Assembly (NCBI RefSeq): GCF_000327285.1 | Contig: NZ_HE998567.1 | Coordinates: forward strand, 245,136-309,135 | DNA length: 64,000 nucleotides | DNA from: Holdemania massiliensis AP2 | GTDB taxonomy: Bacteria > Bacillota_I > Bacilli_A > Erysipelotrichales > Erysipelotrichaceae | Reading direction: 5' to 3' | Shown here: piece by piece, positions 32,706 to 43,003 of the stretch | Position numbering within the stretch: position 1 is the first letter of the stretch | Layout of the letters: every line of letters starts with the position of its first letter | Program-made: the position numbers and the translations under genes | Notes under the pieces: model-generated | Seen by the model: the letters and a program-made list of their open reading frames with translations, nothing else | Databases searched by the model: none | Told to the model about the DNA's origin: nothing

Positions 32706-33379
32706 TGAAATTGAACATTGCGATCGACGGGCCCAGTGCCGCCGGAAAAAGTACGATTGCCCGGCGATTGGCCCGCGAGTGTGACTATATCCATCTGGAT
32801 ACCGGGGCGATGTACCGCTGCATCGCTTACAAAGCTTTAAATCAGGGCGTCGCATTGGACGATGAAGCGGCGCTGGGAAGTTTGATCGATCAGACGGAAA
32901 TTCGCTTAACCCCGCAGGGACAGGTGTTCCTTGACGGTGAGGAAATGAAGGATAAAATCCGTTCGGACGCGGTTTCAATGGCCGCCTCCCAGGTTTCCTC
33001 ATGGAAGATAGTCCGTCAGAAATTAGTGGAGCGGCAGCAGAAAATGGCGCGCGATAAAGGAGTCGTTATGGACGGCCGGGATATTGGCACTGTCGTACTG
33101 CCGGATGCGGAAATTAAGATCTTCCTGACTGCTTCGCCCCAGGCGCGGGCCCAGCGGCGATTCTTGGAGAATCAGCAGAAGGGAATCAGCTCAGACTATC
33201 AACAGCTGGTCGCGGAGATCGCTCAGCGGGATAAACAGGACACGGAACGTGTGAATTCTCCGCTGCGCCAGGCTGAGGATGCCGTGGGCATCGATACCTC
33301 AGAGATGACCATTGATGAAGTTGTAGCAGCAATCCAGCGGTTAGTTGAGGAAAAAATGAAGGAGGGAAGCCATGATTAA
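32705..33379 (+). CDS. cmk: Cytidylate kinase
   Basis: A 224-residue P-loop kinase ([19 protein letters not shown], residues 5-23) with the CMP-binding segment [17 protein letters not shown] and [16 protein letters not shown]. It phosphorylates CMP and dCMP. It overlaps the upstream gene by one base (TAATG) and der by 8 bp. Order cmk-der-gpsA is widely conserved in Bacillota. Confidence 0.96.
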   Translation: MKLNIAIDGPSAAGKSTIARRLARECDYIHLDTGAMYRCIAYKALNQGVALDDEAALGSLIDQTEIRLTPQGQVFLDGEEMKDKIRSDAVSMAASQVSSWKIVRQKLVERQQKMARDKGVVMDGRDIGTVVLPDAEIKIFLTASPQARAQRRFLENQQKGISSDYQQLVAEIAQRDKQDTERVNSPLRQAEDAVGIDTSEMTIDEVVAAIQRLVEEKMKEGSHD

Positions 33380-34676
33380 AGGCGTGGTTGCCATCGTTGG
33401 CCGTCCGAATGTCGGAAAGTCAACGATTTTTAATCGAATTCTGGGCGAACGTGTTTCAATCGTCGAGGATACGCCGGGCGTAACCCGGGATCGGATTTAT
33501 GGAAAAGGAACGTGGCTGACCCAGGATTTCCGCATTATTGATACCGGCGGAATTCAGCTGGAAAATCAGCCGTTTCAGGAAGAAATAAAAGCTCAGGTTG
33601 AAATTGCGATCGAGGAAGCCGACGTCATTTTATTCATCGTCAACGGCCGCGATGGTGTAACCGGGGACGACGAATTCATCGCCCGTATGTTAAGACGCAG
33701 CGGCAAGCCTGTGGTTCTGGCTGTGAACAAGATTGACGACGCGACGCTGCAGGGCAATATTTATGAATTTTATGCGCTGGGTTTATCCGAGCCGATTGCG
33801 GTCAGCGGATCGCACGGCATCGGCATCGGCGATGTGATGGATGCCTTGATTGAAGCCTTTCCCGAGAAGCAGCAGCCGGAGCTGGAAGGCATTCGCTTTG
33901 CGGTGATCGGCCGTCCAAATGTCGGAAAGTCAAGCTTAGTCAATGCCCTGTTAAAGGAAGAACGGGTTATTGTATCGGATATTGAAGGTACGACCCGCGA
34001 TGCCATTGATACGCCGTTTGAACAGGATGGCAAGCATTATGTCGTCGTGGATACGGCGGGCATCCGCAAGCGCGGCAAAGTGTATGAGAACATTGAAAAG
34101 TATTCGGTGCTAAGAGCGATGAGCGCGATTGAACGATGCGATGTCGTCTTGTTTGTCATTGATGGCGAAAGCGGTATCCGCGAACAGGATAAGCATGTTG
34201 CCGGTTATGCTCATGAAGCAGGCAAGCCGATCATCATTGTTTACAACAAGTGGGATGCGGTGGAAAAAGACGAAAAAACGATGAATCGGGTAACGGAACA
34301 GATCCGCACCCAGTTTGTCTATCTGAGCTATGCGCCGATTCTGTTTGTTTCCGCGAAAACCCATCAGCGCGTCAATACTCTGCTGCCGATGATTGAGGAT
34401 GTTTATCACTATTCGCAGCTGCGGATTGCGACCAACGTCTTAAATGAAGTTGTTATGGACGCTCAGCTGACAACGCCGGCACCGACGCATAACGGACAGC
34501 GGTTAAAGATTTTGTATGCATCGCAGGTGGCGGTGGCTCCGCCGACCTTCGTCTTGTTTGTCAACGATCCGCAGCTGCTGCACTTCTCTTACCGACGCTA
34601 TATTGAGAATCGGCTGCGGGAAGCGTTTGGCTTTGACGGATCACCGATTCGGATCATCGCCCGCAGTAAGGACTAA
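33372..34676 (+). CDS. der: Ribosome biogenesis GTPase Der
   Basis: A 434-residue protein with two tandem GTPase domains, each with a GRPNVGKS P-loop (residues about 10-17 and 180-187), [15 protein letters not shown]3 motifs and NKID/NKWD G4 motifs. The C-terminal KH-like domain follows ([19 protein letters not shown] onward). Der is essential for 50S subunit assembly. GGAGGGAAG precedes ATG 33372. Confidence 0.97.
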   Translation: MIKGVVAIVGRPNVGKSTIFNRILGERVSIVEDTPGVTRDRIYGKGTWLTQDFRIIDTGGIQLENQPFQEEIKAQVEIAIEEADVILFIVNGRDGVTGDDEFIARMLRRSGKPVVLAVNKIDDATLQGNIYEFYALGLSEPIAVSGSHGIGIGDVMDALIEAFPEKQQPELEGIRFAVIGRPNVGKSSLVNALLKEERVIVSDIEGTTRDAIDTPFEQDGKHYVVVDTAGIRKRGKVYENIEKYSVLRAMSAIERCDVVLFVIDGESGIREQDKHVAGYAHEAGKPIIIVYNKWDAVEKDEKTMNRVTEQIRTQFVYLSYAPILFVSAKTHQRVNTLLPMIEDVYHYSQLRIATNVLNEVVMDAQLTTPAPTHNGQRLKILYASQVAVAPPTFVLFVNDPQLLHFSYRRYIENRLREAFGFDGSPIRIIARSKD

Positions 34677-34688
34677 AGGAGGCGCAGT

Positions 34689-35678
34689 ATGAAAATTTGC
34701 GTATTGGGCAGCGGAAGCTGGGGCACAGCGCTGGCACAGGTGCTGGCGGACAATCATCATGACGTGGTTGTCTGGGGCAAAAGCCCGGAGGAAATCGCGG
34801 ATCTCAAGCTTCACCGGAACACCAAGTATTTTCCCGAGGTTCTGGTCAATCCGGCAATTGAAGCGACGCTGGATTTCGCTGTCGTTGCGTCCGCGGACAT
34901 TCTGCTTTTAGCGGTGCCGACCGGTGCGGTTGAAGAAGTCAGCCGGCAGGCCGCCGCGGTGCTGGATCATCCGGTCATCGTAATCAATGTCGCTAAGGGC
35001 TTTCATCCGACAACCCATAAGCGGCTCAGTGAAGTGATTAAAGAATGCTTTACGCCGCAAACGTTGACCGACGTCGTATCGCTGATCGGACCTTCGCATG
35101 CCGAAGAGGTCATTCTGCGCAAGCTGACGTCTGTCAATGCAGTGTGTGAAAACGAAGCCTCCGCTCGCCAGATTCAGGAGCTGTTCTCCAATGAATATTT
35201 CCGCGTTTACCGCGGGACGGATGTGATCGGCTCGGAAACCGGCGTGGCGATCAAAAATATCATGGCAATTGCCAGCGGCATTATTACCGGCTTAGGTGAA
35301 GGCGACAACGCCCGGGCGGCGCTGATGACGCGCGGCCTGGCGGAAATGTCGCGTTATGGAATTGCCCAGGGCGGACGGGCCGAAACCTATTTGGGATTAA
35401 CCGGGGTCGGAGATTTGATTGTCACCTGTACCTCCCAGCATTCCCGCAATTTCCAAGCCGGCGTGCAGATCGGCCGGCAGGACAGTGCGGAGATCTTCTG
35501 GAAAACCAATAAAAAGACGGTTGAGGGCGTGAAAGCGGCCAAGGTCATCTATGAGGAATCCATAAAAAAACACATCAGCATGCCGATCACCGAACAGGTC
35601 TACCGCGTTCTCTATGAAGGCGAAAAGCCGTCAAAGGCGATTAAGCTGCTGATGGCCCGGGAACTGAAGTCTGAATAA
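34689..35678 (+). CDS. gpsA: Glycerol-3-phosphate dehydrogenase [NAD(P)+]
   Basis: A 329-residue dehydrogenase that makes sn-glycerol 3-phosphate for phospholipids. The Rossmann motif is VLGSGSWGTALAQVL (residues 4-18), the catalytic lysine is in GVAIKNIMAIASG and the phosphate site is in LIGPSHAEEV. AAAGGAGG precedes ATG 34689. Last gene of the operon, followed by a terminator. Confidence 0.96.
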   Translation: MKICVLGSGSWGTALAQVLADNHHDVVVWGKSPEEIADLKLHRNTKYFPEVLVNPAIEATLDFAVVASADILLLAVPTGAVEEVSRQAAAVLDHPVIVINVAKGFHPTTHKRLSEVIKECFTPQTLTDVVSLIGPSHAEEVILRKLTSVNAVCENEASARQIQELFSNEYFRVYRGTDVIGSETGVAIKNIMAIASGIITGLGEGDNARAALMTRGLAEMSRYGIAQGGRAETYLGLTGVGDLIVTCTSQHSRNFQAGVQIGRQDSAEIFWKTNKKTVEGVKAAKVIYEESIKKHISMPITEQVYRVLYEGEKPSKAIKLLMARELKSE

Positions 35679-35700
35679 AAGCCCGTTGCGGGGCTTTTTC
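35679..35700 (+). terminator. Terminator of the cmk-der-gpsA operon
   Basis: AAGCCC and GGGCTT (35680-35696) flank a short loop; TTTTT follows. It starts at the first base after the gpsA stop. Confidence 0.85.
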
Positions 35701-35730
35701 TGATGGAATGAGAAGGAGGTGCTGAGGCGT

Positions 35731-38700
35731 ATGATTTTGGATGAAACTCAGCTCAGTCAATATTTTGATGAGCGAACGTGGAATCTGGCCCGCCGTTATC
35801 ATCAGGAACGTTCGATTATCCAGTCACTGTCCGCGGTAGAATACCGCACGCTGCAGCTGATTGAAGTTGAAGCGGTTGTCTATCCGTATCTGCAGCACAT
35901 CAAACTGTCGCTTCATTGGCAAACCGGTGAATTGCTGCGCTTCAGCTGCGAATGTCCGTATTGTGTTCAGGACGAAAAAGCCTGTGCGCACATCGGGGCA
36001 GTTTTGATGTTTTTAAAGGAGCGAACCATTGATCATTTTCCCTACTATTACCGTGAGAATGCCGCGGATTATATCCAGCAGCTGCGCCGTCGGCAGATGT
36101 TTTCGCAGAGCGAACAGCTGATCGAAACGTATGTCAATGCGGCGGTGCTGGATGATCCGACCCTCTTGCAGAGTGATCCGGTCGGATTACTTCCGGAGGT
36201 CATCTTTTCCAATTCAGAACTGCTGGTCAGCTTTCGGATCGGCCGCAAGAAAAAATACATTCTGAAAAATCTCGGTGAGTTTCTGGCGCGGATGAATGAA
36301 GCGGCGATTGTCAGCTATGGCAAGGAGCTGCAGTTTCTGCATGTTCCGGAATCGTTTGACGAAGGTTCGCAGCGAATCCTGCGGTTTATCCGCCGCAATT
36401 ATGATCCGCAGAAAAGTTTCGGAACGAGTCCGCGCTATGTGAATCTGGTCGGCGGCAGCGTCGATGATTTTTATGAGCTGTTTTTAAATCATCCAGTGAT
36501 GATGGCAGATGGCCGGCCGATGGTAATGATTGAGGAGAATCCGCAGTTCACGCTGCAGGTAGAAAGCCAGAACCAGGACTATCAGCTGCAAATCACACCC
36601 CACGAATACCGGTATCTTGCAAGCAATGAAGCGGACTACGTGTATGTCGGCGGAACGCTGATTCGGCTTCTGCCGCGTTATCGAATCCTGTGCGGACCGC
36701 TGCTGAAACGGCTGCAGCAGGGCGGCAAGCTGCTGATCAGTCATGAACAGATCAAGAATTTCTATTACAATGTTCTGCAGCCGATCAGTGAATTGATTCC
36801 GGTTTTGGGCATGGAAGATCTGCCGGTTCGCCTGGATCCGTTAGTCACACGGGTGTATATTGACGAACCGACGCCGCACACGATCATGATTACGATCCGT
36901 TTCTGTTACGGCAATAACGAATACATCGGCTTCGATACGCTGACCAATCGGGATAACCGCAATCTACGTAAAGAACAAAAGGTGCGGGCGATTATCCGGC
37001 AGTATGTAACCCGGATTGATACGCTGACCCAGATCGCCTGGATTGAGAAAAACGAAACCAAGGAATTCAGCTTCCTGGCGGAAGGGGTGGGTAAGCTGAT
37101 GGATCTGGCCGAGGTGTATATCTGTGAATCGCTGAAAAACGTCCAGATTCGCTCACACGCCTCGTTCTCCGTTGGAGTTCGGCTGACTTCCGGACTGCTG
37201 GAGCTGCAGCTGGACAGCCCGCAGCTGTCGTCTGAGGAGCTGGAAGAAATTTTCCGCGGCTATCAGCAGAAGAAAAAATATGTTCGGTTAAAAAATGGCG
37301 ATTACTTTGCGATCGGCGAGGGAGAGACCGAAGAGGTGCTGGCGATGCTGGATGCGCTGCAGGTCGATCCAAAGCAGCTTGTGCAAGGTTCGCTGACGTT
37401 GGAAAATTATCGGGCGCTGGCGCTGAATGAACGTTTGATGAGTACGCCGGAAATCAAGGTGGAACGCGATCAGGAATTTAAGACGATGATTCGTGATTTC
37501 AAAAATATCGAAGAGAGTAAATTTGACGTACCGCCGTCAATGCGGAAGATCCTGCGGACCTATCAGAAGGAAGGCTTCCGCTGGCTGAAAACGATTGCGC
37601 ATTATGGCTTCGGCGGAATTTTGGCGGACGATATGGGAATCGGCAAGACGCTGCAGATGATCGCGGTGCTCCTGGATGCTCAGCTGCACAACGAAGCCGG
37701 CTGCAGTCTGGTCGTTACTCCAGCTTCGCTGATCCTCAACTGGCAGGCGGAAATCCGGCGGTTTGCGCCCCAGTTAAAATGCGCCTGTGTTCATGGAACA
37801 TTAAAAGAGCGTCAGGATCAGTGGGCACTGGCCGATCAGGTCGATGTTCTGATCACCTCTTACGATTATGTCAAGCGCGATGAAGCGGTGCTTAAACCGC
37901 TGCAATTTCAGTATTTGGTACTGGATGAAGCGCAGGCGATCAAAAACCAGCGCACCAAGAGCGCCCAGGCAGTAAAACAGATCCAGGCTCGCCATCGGTT
38001 CGCCTTAACTGGAACGCCGATTGAAAATTCACTGGCAGAACTGTGGTCGATCTTTGATTTTCTGATGCCGGGGTATCTGTTCAGCTACGCTCAGTTTAAG
38101 GAAAATTATGAACTGCCGATTGTGCGCTATCAGGATGAAGAACGCCTGACGCTGTTAAAGAAACTGGTTTCGCCGTTTATTCTGCGGCGAGTCAAACAGG
38201 ATGTTTTAAAGGAGCTGCCTGAGAAAACGGAATCCGTGCTGCAAATCGAATTCAGTGAAGCGGAAAAGAAGCTGTATCAGGCTTCTTTGCAGCAGATTCA
38301 GACGCAGCTGGCGCAGACGCTAGACCAACCGGCCAACGTCGGCAGTTCCAAGATCATGATCCTGGCGATGCTGACGCGGCTGCGGCAGATCTGTTGTGAT
38401 CCGGGGCTGGTATTTGAGGGATACGGGGGCGAGCGAAGCAAGCTGGCAGCCTGTATGGAACTGATTGAAAATGCGGTGGATTCCGGCAAGAAAATTTTGG
38501 TGTTTTCCCAGTTTACAACGATTCTGGACAAACTGCGTCAGGAATGCGAAAAGCGGCAGATCGCCACTTATCTGTTAACCGGCTCAACGCCGAAGCAGCA
38601 GCGTTTTGATTTGATGGAAAGCTTTAATCGGGATAAAACACCGGTCTTTCTGATTTCATTAAAGGCCGGCGGGACCGGGCTGAATCTGACGGGGGCAGAG

Positions 38701-38952
38701 ATTGTCATTCACTATGATCCATGGTGGAACTTGTCGGCTGAAAACCAGGCCACCGACCGTGCTTACCGAATCGGTCAGACGCGCAATGTGCAGGTTGTCA
38801 AGCTGATTGTCGAGGGAACGGTGGAAGAGAAAATCAGCAAGCTTCAGCAGCAGAAGCAGCAGCTGTCGCAATCGGTTATCGAAGGCTCTGACGGATCGAT
38901 TGCCGCAATGAGCCGCGAGGAAATTCTCGAACTGTTTGAAAACGAGTTCTAA
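35731..38952 (+). CDS. SWIM zinc-finger SNF2-family helicase
   Basis: A 1073-residue Swi2/Snf2 ATPase. Residues 73-87 form a SWIM-type zinc motif (Cys73-x-Cys75, Cys85-x-His87). The middle holds the bacterial SNF2-associated domain. The C-terminal half is the helicase core with motif I DDMGIGKTLQ (about 637), DEAQ box (about 731-734), LTGTPIENS, and the motif V-VI region KAGGTGLNLTGAE...ATDRAYRIGQ. Such proteins move or remodel DNA-protein complexes; the bacterial targets are unknown. Start ATG 35731 follows AGGAGGTG; a GTG at 35719 overlaps that site. Confidence 0.93.
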   Translation: MILDETQLSQYFDERTWNLARRYHQERSIIQSLSAVEYRTLQLIEVEAVVYPYLQHIKLSLHWQTGELLRFSCECPYCVQDEKACAHIGAVLMFLKERTIDHFPYYYRENAADYIQQLRRRQMFSQSEQLIETYVNAAVLDDPTLLQSDPVGLLPEVIFSNSELLVSFRIGRKKKYILKNLGEFLARMNEAAIVSYGKELQFLHVPESFDEGSQRILRFIRRNYDPQKSFGTSPRYVNLVGGSVDDFYELFLNHPVMMADGRPMVMIEENPQFTLQVESQNQDYQLQITPHEYRYLASNEADYVYVGGTLIRLLPRYRILCGPLLKRLQQGGKLLISHEQIKNFYYNVLQPISELIPVLGMEDLPVRLDPLVTRVYIDEPTPHTIMITIRFCYGNNEYIGFDTLTNRDNRNLRKEQKVRAIIRQYVTRIDTLTQIAWIEKNETKEFSFLAEGVGKLMDLAEVYICESLKNVQIRSHASFSVGVRLTSGLLELQLDSPQLSSEELEEIFRGYQQKKKYVRLKNGDYFAIGEGETEEVLAMLDALQVDPKQLVQGSLTLENYRALALNERLMSTPEIKVERDQEFKTMIRDFKNIEESKFDVPPSMRKILRTYQKEGFRWLKTIAHYGFGGILADDMGIGKTLQMIAVLLDAQLHNEAGCSLVVTPASLILNWQAEIRRFAPQLKCACVHGTLKERQDQWALADQVDVLITSYDYVKRDEAVLKPLQFQYLVLDEAQAIKNQRTKSAQAVKQIQARHRFALTGTPIENSLAELWSIFDFLMPGYLFSYAQFKENYELPIVRYQDEERLTLLKKLVSPFILRRVKQDVLKELPEKTESVLQIEFSEAEKKLYQASLQQIQTQLAQTLDQPANVGSSKIMILAMLTRLRQICCDPGLVFEGYGGERSKLAACMELIENAVDSGKKILVFSQFTTILDKLRQECEKRQIATYLLTGSTPKQQRFDLMESFNRDKTPVFLISLKAGGTGLNLTGAEIVIHYDPWWNLSAENQATDRAYRIGQTRNVQVVKLIVEGTVEEKISKLQQQKQQLSQSVIEGSDGSIAAMSREEILELFENEF

Positions 38953-38957
38953 ATGAT

Positions 38958-38999
38958 ACGGCTTTCATTCAAATAATTGTTTGAAATGCCGTTTTTATT
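38958..38999 (+). terminator. Terminator of the SNF2 gene
   Basis: ACGGC-TTTCATTCAAA and TTTGAAATGCCGT (38958-38993) pair with small mismatches, followed by TTTTATTTT. Confidence 0.75.
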
Positions 39000-39012
39000 T
39001 TGTGAAAAGGGG

Positions 39013-39041
39013 TTGTCAAGGCGGATATACGCTGTTATAAT
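39013..39041 (+). promoter_or_regulatory. Promoter of the first degV gene
   Basis: TTGTCA (39013-39018), 17-nt spacer, TATAAT (39036-39041) with an extended TG at 39033-39034. A strong promoter. Confidence 0.8.
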
Positions 39042-39092
39042 GGGTTAGATTTTTATGTTGATATTCAAACTATCTCAAGGAGGAGAACCGAT

Positions 39093-39935
39093 ATGACAGT
39101 TCGTATTATTACTGATTCCACCACCGACGTCACACCCGCGGCAGCTCGGCAGCTCAACTTAGGCGTTGTACCGCTTAAGGTGCTGTTTGGTCAGGAGGAA
39201 TACCGTGATGGAATCGATTTAACGATGGAGGAATTCTATACCAAGCTGACCAGCAATGATCAGCTGCCAACCACTTCGCAGCCTTCACCGAATGATTTTC
39301 TGACCGAATTTGAAAAGGCCAAAGCAGCCGGTGAAGAAATCGTTGTGCTGACGTTGTCCAGTCAGCTCAGCGGCACGTATCAATCCGCCCAGCTGGCCAA
39401 GGATTATTGTGAATATGAACCGATTTACATCGTCGACAGTTTATCGGCGACGATCGGAACACAGCTGCTTTTGCGCGAGGCGATCAGGCTGCGGGATGCG
39501 GGTCAGCCGGCATCGCAGATTGCCCAGCAGCTGGAACAGCTCAAGGAACGCGTTACAATTCTGGCGGCGGTGGATACGCTGGAATATCTGGTTAAAGGCG
39601 GACGGCTGTCCAAGGCCGCAGGCTTTGCCGGGTCTTTGCTTGGAATTCATCCGATGATCACGCTGGCGGAAGGCAAAATCAGCGTTTTGGGCAAGGCCCG
39701 CGGCAAGAAAGCGACGCTGCAGCTGTTCTGGCAGCAGATGGAAAAACTGGGAATGCCGGATCTTACTTTTGAGCCAATCTTTGGTTATACCGGAAATCGG
39801 GAAGCGGTTGAAGATCTGATCACCTTCATGGATGAAAAAGCGATTGTCAGTCCGCAGGTATGCGGCGTCGGCAGCGTAATCGGAACCCATACCGGACCGG
39901 GTGTCAGTGCGATTGCCTATATCCGTCAGGCATAA
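39093..39935 (+). CDS. DegV family fatty-acid-binding protein
   Basis: A 280-residue DegV protein (MTVRIITDSTTDVTPAAA; PTTSQPSPNDF; LSSQLSGTYQSA; IVDSLSATIGTQ). DegV proteins bind fatty acids and act as FakB-type carriers for the FakA kinase. In that role they feed exogenous fatty acids into phospholipid synthesis. The fatty-acid-contact segments TDSTTD, TSQPS and SSQLSGTYQ are all kept. It is a single gene; a second DegV lies at 58.8 kb. Confidence 0.9.
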   Translation: MTVRIITDSTTDVTPAAARQLNLGVVPLKVLFGQEEYRDGIDLTMEEFYTKLTSNDQLPTTSQPSPNDFLTEFEKAKAAGEEIVVLTLSSQLSGTYQSAQLAKDYCEYEPIYIVDSLSATIGTQLLLREAIRLRDAGQPASQIAQQLEQLKERVTILAAVDTLEYLVKGGRLSKAAGFAGSLLGIHPMITLAEGKISVLGKARGKKATLQLFWQQMEKLGMPDLTFEPIFGYTGNREAVEDLITFMDEKAIVSPQVCGVGSVIGTHTGPGVSAIAYIRQA

Positions 39936-39942
39936 ACGAAAT

Positions 39943-39983
39943 AACGTTGGAAACATAAAGCTTGTTTTCCAGCGTTTTTTTAT
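39943..39983 (+). terminator. Terminator of degV
   Basis: AACGTTGGAAAC (39943-39954) pairs with GTTTTCCAGCGTT (39964-39976) with one bulge; TTTTT follows. Confidence 0.75.
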
Positions 39984-40210
39984 TTGTCATTTTTGATTAC
40001 GGCTTTGCAGGAACCCGCGACAACGACAGGGACTTTCGGTATCATAGAAGACGTGATCGTGCTGATATTTCGGATGAGTCATCCTTTCTATTTATAGCTG
40101 AACAGAGTTTCGACACTCATCACACCGGGATCTGAAGTGTCAGATTTTCCCATATTTGAGCCGGCAGTGTTGAATCTTACTGGATCTAAAGATTTTTTGG
40201 GTGAATATCC

Positions 40211-40216
40211 TATAAT
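40211..40216 (+). promoter_or_regulatory. Probable -10 box of the PTS operon
   Basis: TATAAT, 34 nt before the LevR-like gene. No sigma-54 type -24/-12 element (TGGC-N-TTGC) is seen here or before the PTS genes. A short dyad GACACT/AGTGTC lies at 40113-40142; the rest of the gap 39984-40210 shows no gene. Confidence 0.4.
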
Positions 40217-40249
40217 GAAGCCATCAGCCGATCTGAATGAGGTGAGAGA

Positions 40250-43003
40250 ATGAATAAAACGAAAGAAGAGATTCTCATCTGGCTGAAAAACCAGACCCGG
40301 ATTTACGGACTGACCCAGCTGGAGCAACGAACGACGAAACAGATTGCCGAGCAATTGAATCTGTCGCGGACATTGACGAGTCAGTATCTGAACGAACTGT
40401 GCAAAGAGCATGTGTGCATTAAGATCAGCTCCCGTCCGGTGTATTATCTGGCTCGTGAAGAGCTGGAAACAAAGTATCAGGTTACGTTTATGGATGAAGA
40501 ATATTTCAATCTCGACGATCTGATGCAGGTGCTGAATCAGAAAACACCGCAGGGCCGGAATTTTGAAAAGGTGGTGGGTGCGGAAGGTTCATTGGCAGGT
40601 TGTATTGCCCAGCTGAAATCAGCGATGCAGTATCCCAGCGGTTTGACCGTAATTTTGGAAGGGGAGCGCGGCAGCGGAAAACGTTTTCTTGCCCAGTCGG
40701 CATTTGAATTTCTTGCCGATCAGCATGCAATTTCCTCTTCAGCGCGGTTTGTACGCCTGACGATCAGCCGGGAAATGTCCCAGCATCGTCAGCTGGTTGA
40801 GCTGTTTGGCGGGGAACTGGAAGGAAAACCTACAGAAGGGTTGATCGAAAAAGCGCAGGATGGGGTTGTCTATCTGGCCGAGGCCGATCAATTAAGTGCG
40901 GAGTGTCAGCTGAAGCTGGCTGAACTGATCCGCTCCGGCAGCTATACACGAGCGCATCAAACCCAGCCGGTTCTGAAAAATACCGCCCGTTTTATCCTTT
41001 CGCTGACCAGCCGTGCAGCACAAACACTGCAGCCGGAGCTTCTGCTGAACATTCCGGTGCATTGCCAGATTCCCGCCTTTTCCCGCCGGCCGGTGCAGGA
41101 GAGGGAAGAACTGGTCATCCAATTGCTGCTGAAGGAACAGCGAAAACTGGGACGCGAGATCCGCATGTCCGCCCGATTGTTCGGAGCGCTGAGCGCCGAT
41201 CTGCCGGAGCTGAATTTGGCTGAGCTGAACAATGGCTTAAAAACGATGTGCGCCGCGGCGTATTCCCAACAACCGCAGGCTTCCGTGCTGGTTTTAAAAG
41301 CCATGGATCTGCCGCCTGAGCTGTTTAGCCGATTGCCGTTAGGGCAAATGCTGAGACCGGCTGAATCAACGCCGCTGGCGATTGAACAGTTTCGCCGTCA
41401 GGATGGCAGCGATCAGATTTTAAAGCTGTTTGATCATCTGCTGGACAGCCATCGTGATTATTATAACAACCACCATGTGTTCGCTCAGTTTCTCGATCAG
41501 GGACTGGCGCGGATGCGGGAATATTACGATACGATTATCTTTGCGACAAAAGAAGAGGACAGCCGATTAGTCTGGATTGAAGCGCAGATCCGCCATGAGC
41601 TGGAGGCTCTGGATCTTGACCAGCGGCTGACATTGCCGCCTAACTGCAGCTTTGTGCTGGCCCGCATGACCTGTGCCTTAGCCCGAATTCATTCCAGTCT
41701 GGCTTTGTGGGAAAGTCAGCGGCGGGAAGCCATTCAGCTGTGCCTGAACACGTTGCGCCAACAGCTTCCGGAAGCGGCATCGCTGGCGGAGGCTTTGATC
41801 GAAAAGCTCTGCGCCGGCCTGGAAATGCAATCACAGCCGTTAAACACAATCTTTCTGACGCTGAATCTGAGGTTCTACAACCAGGAACCGCTGCGCCGGC
41901 AAAGCTGCGGCATCATCATCAGTCATGGCTACTCCACGGCTTCCAGCATTGCGGACGCGGCGAATCAGCTTTTAGGAAAACGGATATTTGATGCTTTGGA
42001 TATGCCGCTGGATACCGAGGTCAAAGCGATCGAAAAGAAACTGAACGATTTCATTCGATTTCATTCCTATCTGCGTTCGCTGATTCTGCTCGTTGACATG
42101 GGTTCGCTGGAAGGTCTTGCCGAACATCTGGACTGCATGATGGAAGTCGGCATCATCAACAACATTTCCACCGGTTTGGCGCTGGATATCGGAATGCGTT
42201 TAAGCCGCGGGGAAGAATTGGAAACGATTTTGAAATCAGCCTGTGAGAGCTATCAGTGCCGCTATCGGATTCTGATGCGGAAGCAGAAAGAAAAAGCGAT
42301 TGTGTTTACCAGCGATATTTCAATTAAGATCAGCGGCAAGCTGGCAGAGCTGTTTGCCCGCTCGCTCCCCCGGCCGCTCAACATCCGTTTTATTGAAGCT
42401 GATTATGCGACGCTGCAGTCTGCGGCACAGCGAGCATCGCTGTTTGATCGCTACGAGGTTCTGCTTTTAATCGGTCCGTTAGGCTTTCATCCGGAAAACG
42501 TCAACACGATGGCGTTAGAGGATATCGTCAGCTTCCGGACAATGGAACCGCTCAATGAAGCGCTGGATGGGGAACTGAATGAGGCGGAGCTGGAGTTGTT
42601 TCAGCAGCAGCTGTTAAAGAACTTCTCGCTACAAAGCTTAATGGAAAATCTGACGATTCTCAATCCGGCGCGGCTGTTGGACTGTGTCTATGAAGCGGTC
42701 AGTGAACTGCAGCGGCAGATGCAGCGGCGCTTTCAAAGCCGGACGTTAGTCGGCATTTATATTCACGTCAGCTTTCTGATCGAACGGCTGGTCACCCGCA
42801 CAGCGATTGAATCGCTGGCTGATTTGACGCCGTTTATCAGCGCGCACAGCGACTTCATCGACCAGGTCAACATCAGCTTTGCGCCGCTGTTGAAAAACTA
42901 CAACGTCACCGTTCCGATCGATGAGATTTCTTATCTTTACGATTATATCGAAAATGATCGGCAGGATTTGACGAGAGGCAACATGCAGGAGGAAGGATTA
43001 TGA
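40250..43003 (+). CDS. LevR-like PTS-regulated transcriptional regulator with degenerate AAA+ domain
   Basis: A 917-residue LevR/ManR-type activator. Order: N-terminal winged helix (KQIAEQLNLSRTLTSQYLNEL), AAA+ domain (about 105-340), PRD region, EIIA-Man-like domain with IIISHGYSTASSI (about 560-575) whose His can be phosphorylated, and a C-terminal PRD with YIHVSFLIERL. The AAA+ domain looks inactive: Walker A reads GERGSGKR (138-145; Ser/Thr replaced by Arg), the GAFTGA sigma-54 loop is replaced by a short EGKPTEG, and Walker B reads VVYLAEAD. It overlaps the EIIA gene by 4 bp and probably controls this operon in response to PTS flux. Confidence 0.85.
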   Translation: MNKTKEEILIWLKNQTRIYGLTQLEQRTTKQIAEQLNLSRTLTSQYLNELCKEHVCIKISSRPVYYLAREELETKYQVTFMDEEYFNLDDLMQVLNQKTPQGRNFEKVVGAEGSLAGCIAQLKSAMQYPSGLTVILEGERGSGKRFLAQSAFEFLADQHAISSSARFVRLTISREMSQHRQLVELFGGELEGKPTEGLIEKAQDGVVYLAEADQLSAECQLKLAELIRSGSYTRAHQTQPVLKNTARFILSLTSRAAQTLQPELLLNIPVHCQIPAFSRRPVQEREELVIQLLLKEQRKLGREIRMSARLFGALSADLPELNLAELNNGLKTMCAAAYSQQPQASVLVLKAMDLPPELFSRLPLGQMLRPAESTPLAIEQFRRQDGSDQILKLFDHLLDSHRDYYNNHHVFAQFLDQGLARMREYYDTIIFATKEEDSRLVWIEAQIRHELEALDLDQRLTLPPNCSFVLARMTCALARIHSSLALWESQRREAIQLCLNTLRQQLPEAASLAEALIEKLCAGLEMQSQPLNTIFLTLNLRFYNQEPLRRQSCGIIISHGYSTASSIADAANQLLGKRIFDALDMPLDTEVKAIEKKLNDFIRFHSYLRSLILLVDMGSLEGLAEHLDCMMEVGIINNISTGLALDIGMRLSRGEELETILKSACESYQCRYRILMRKQKEKAIVFTSDISIKISGKLAELFARSLPRPLNIRFIEADYATLQSAAQRASLFDRYEVLLLIGPLGFHPENVNTMALEDIVSFRTMEPLNEALDGELNEAELELFQQQLLKNFSLQSLMENLTILNPARLLDCVYEAVSELQRQMQRRFQSRTLVGIYIHVSFLIERLVTRTAIESLADLTPFISAHSDFIDQVNISFAPLLKNYNVTVPIDEISYLYDYIENDRQDLTRGNMQEEGL

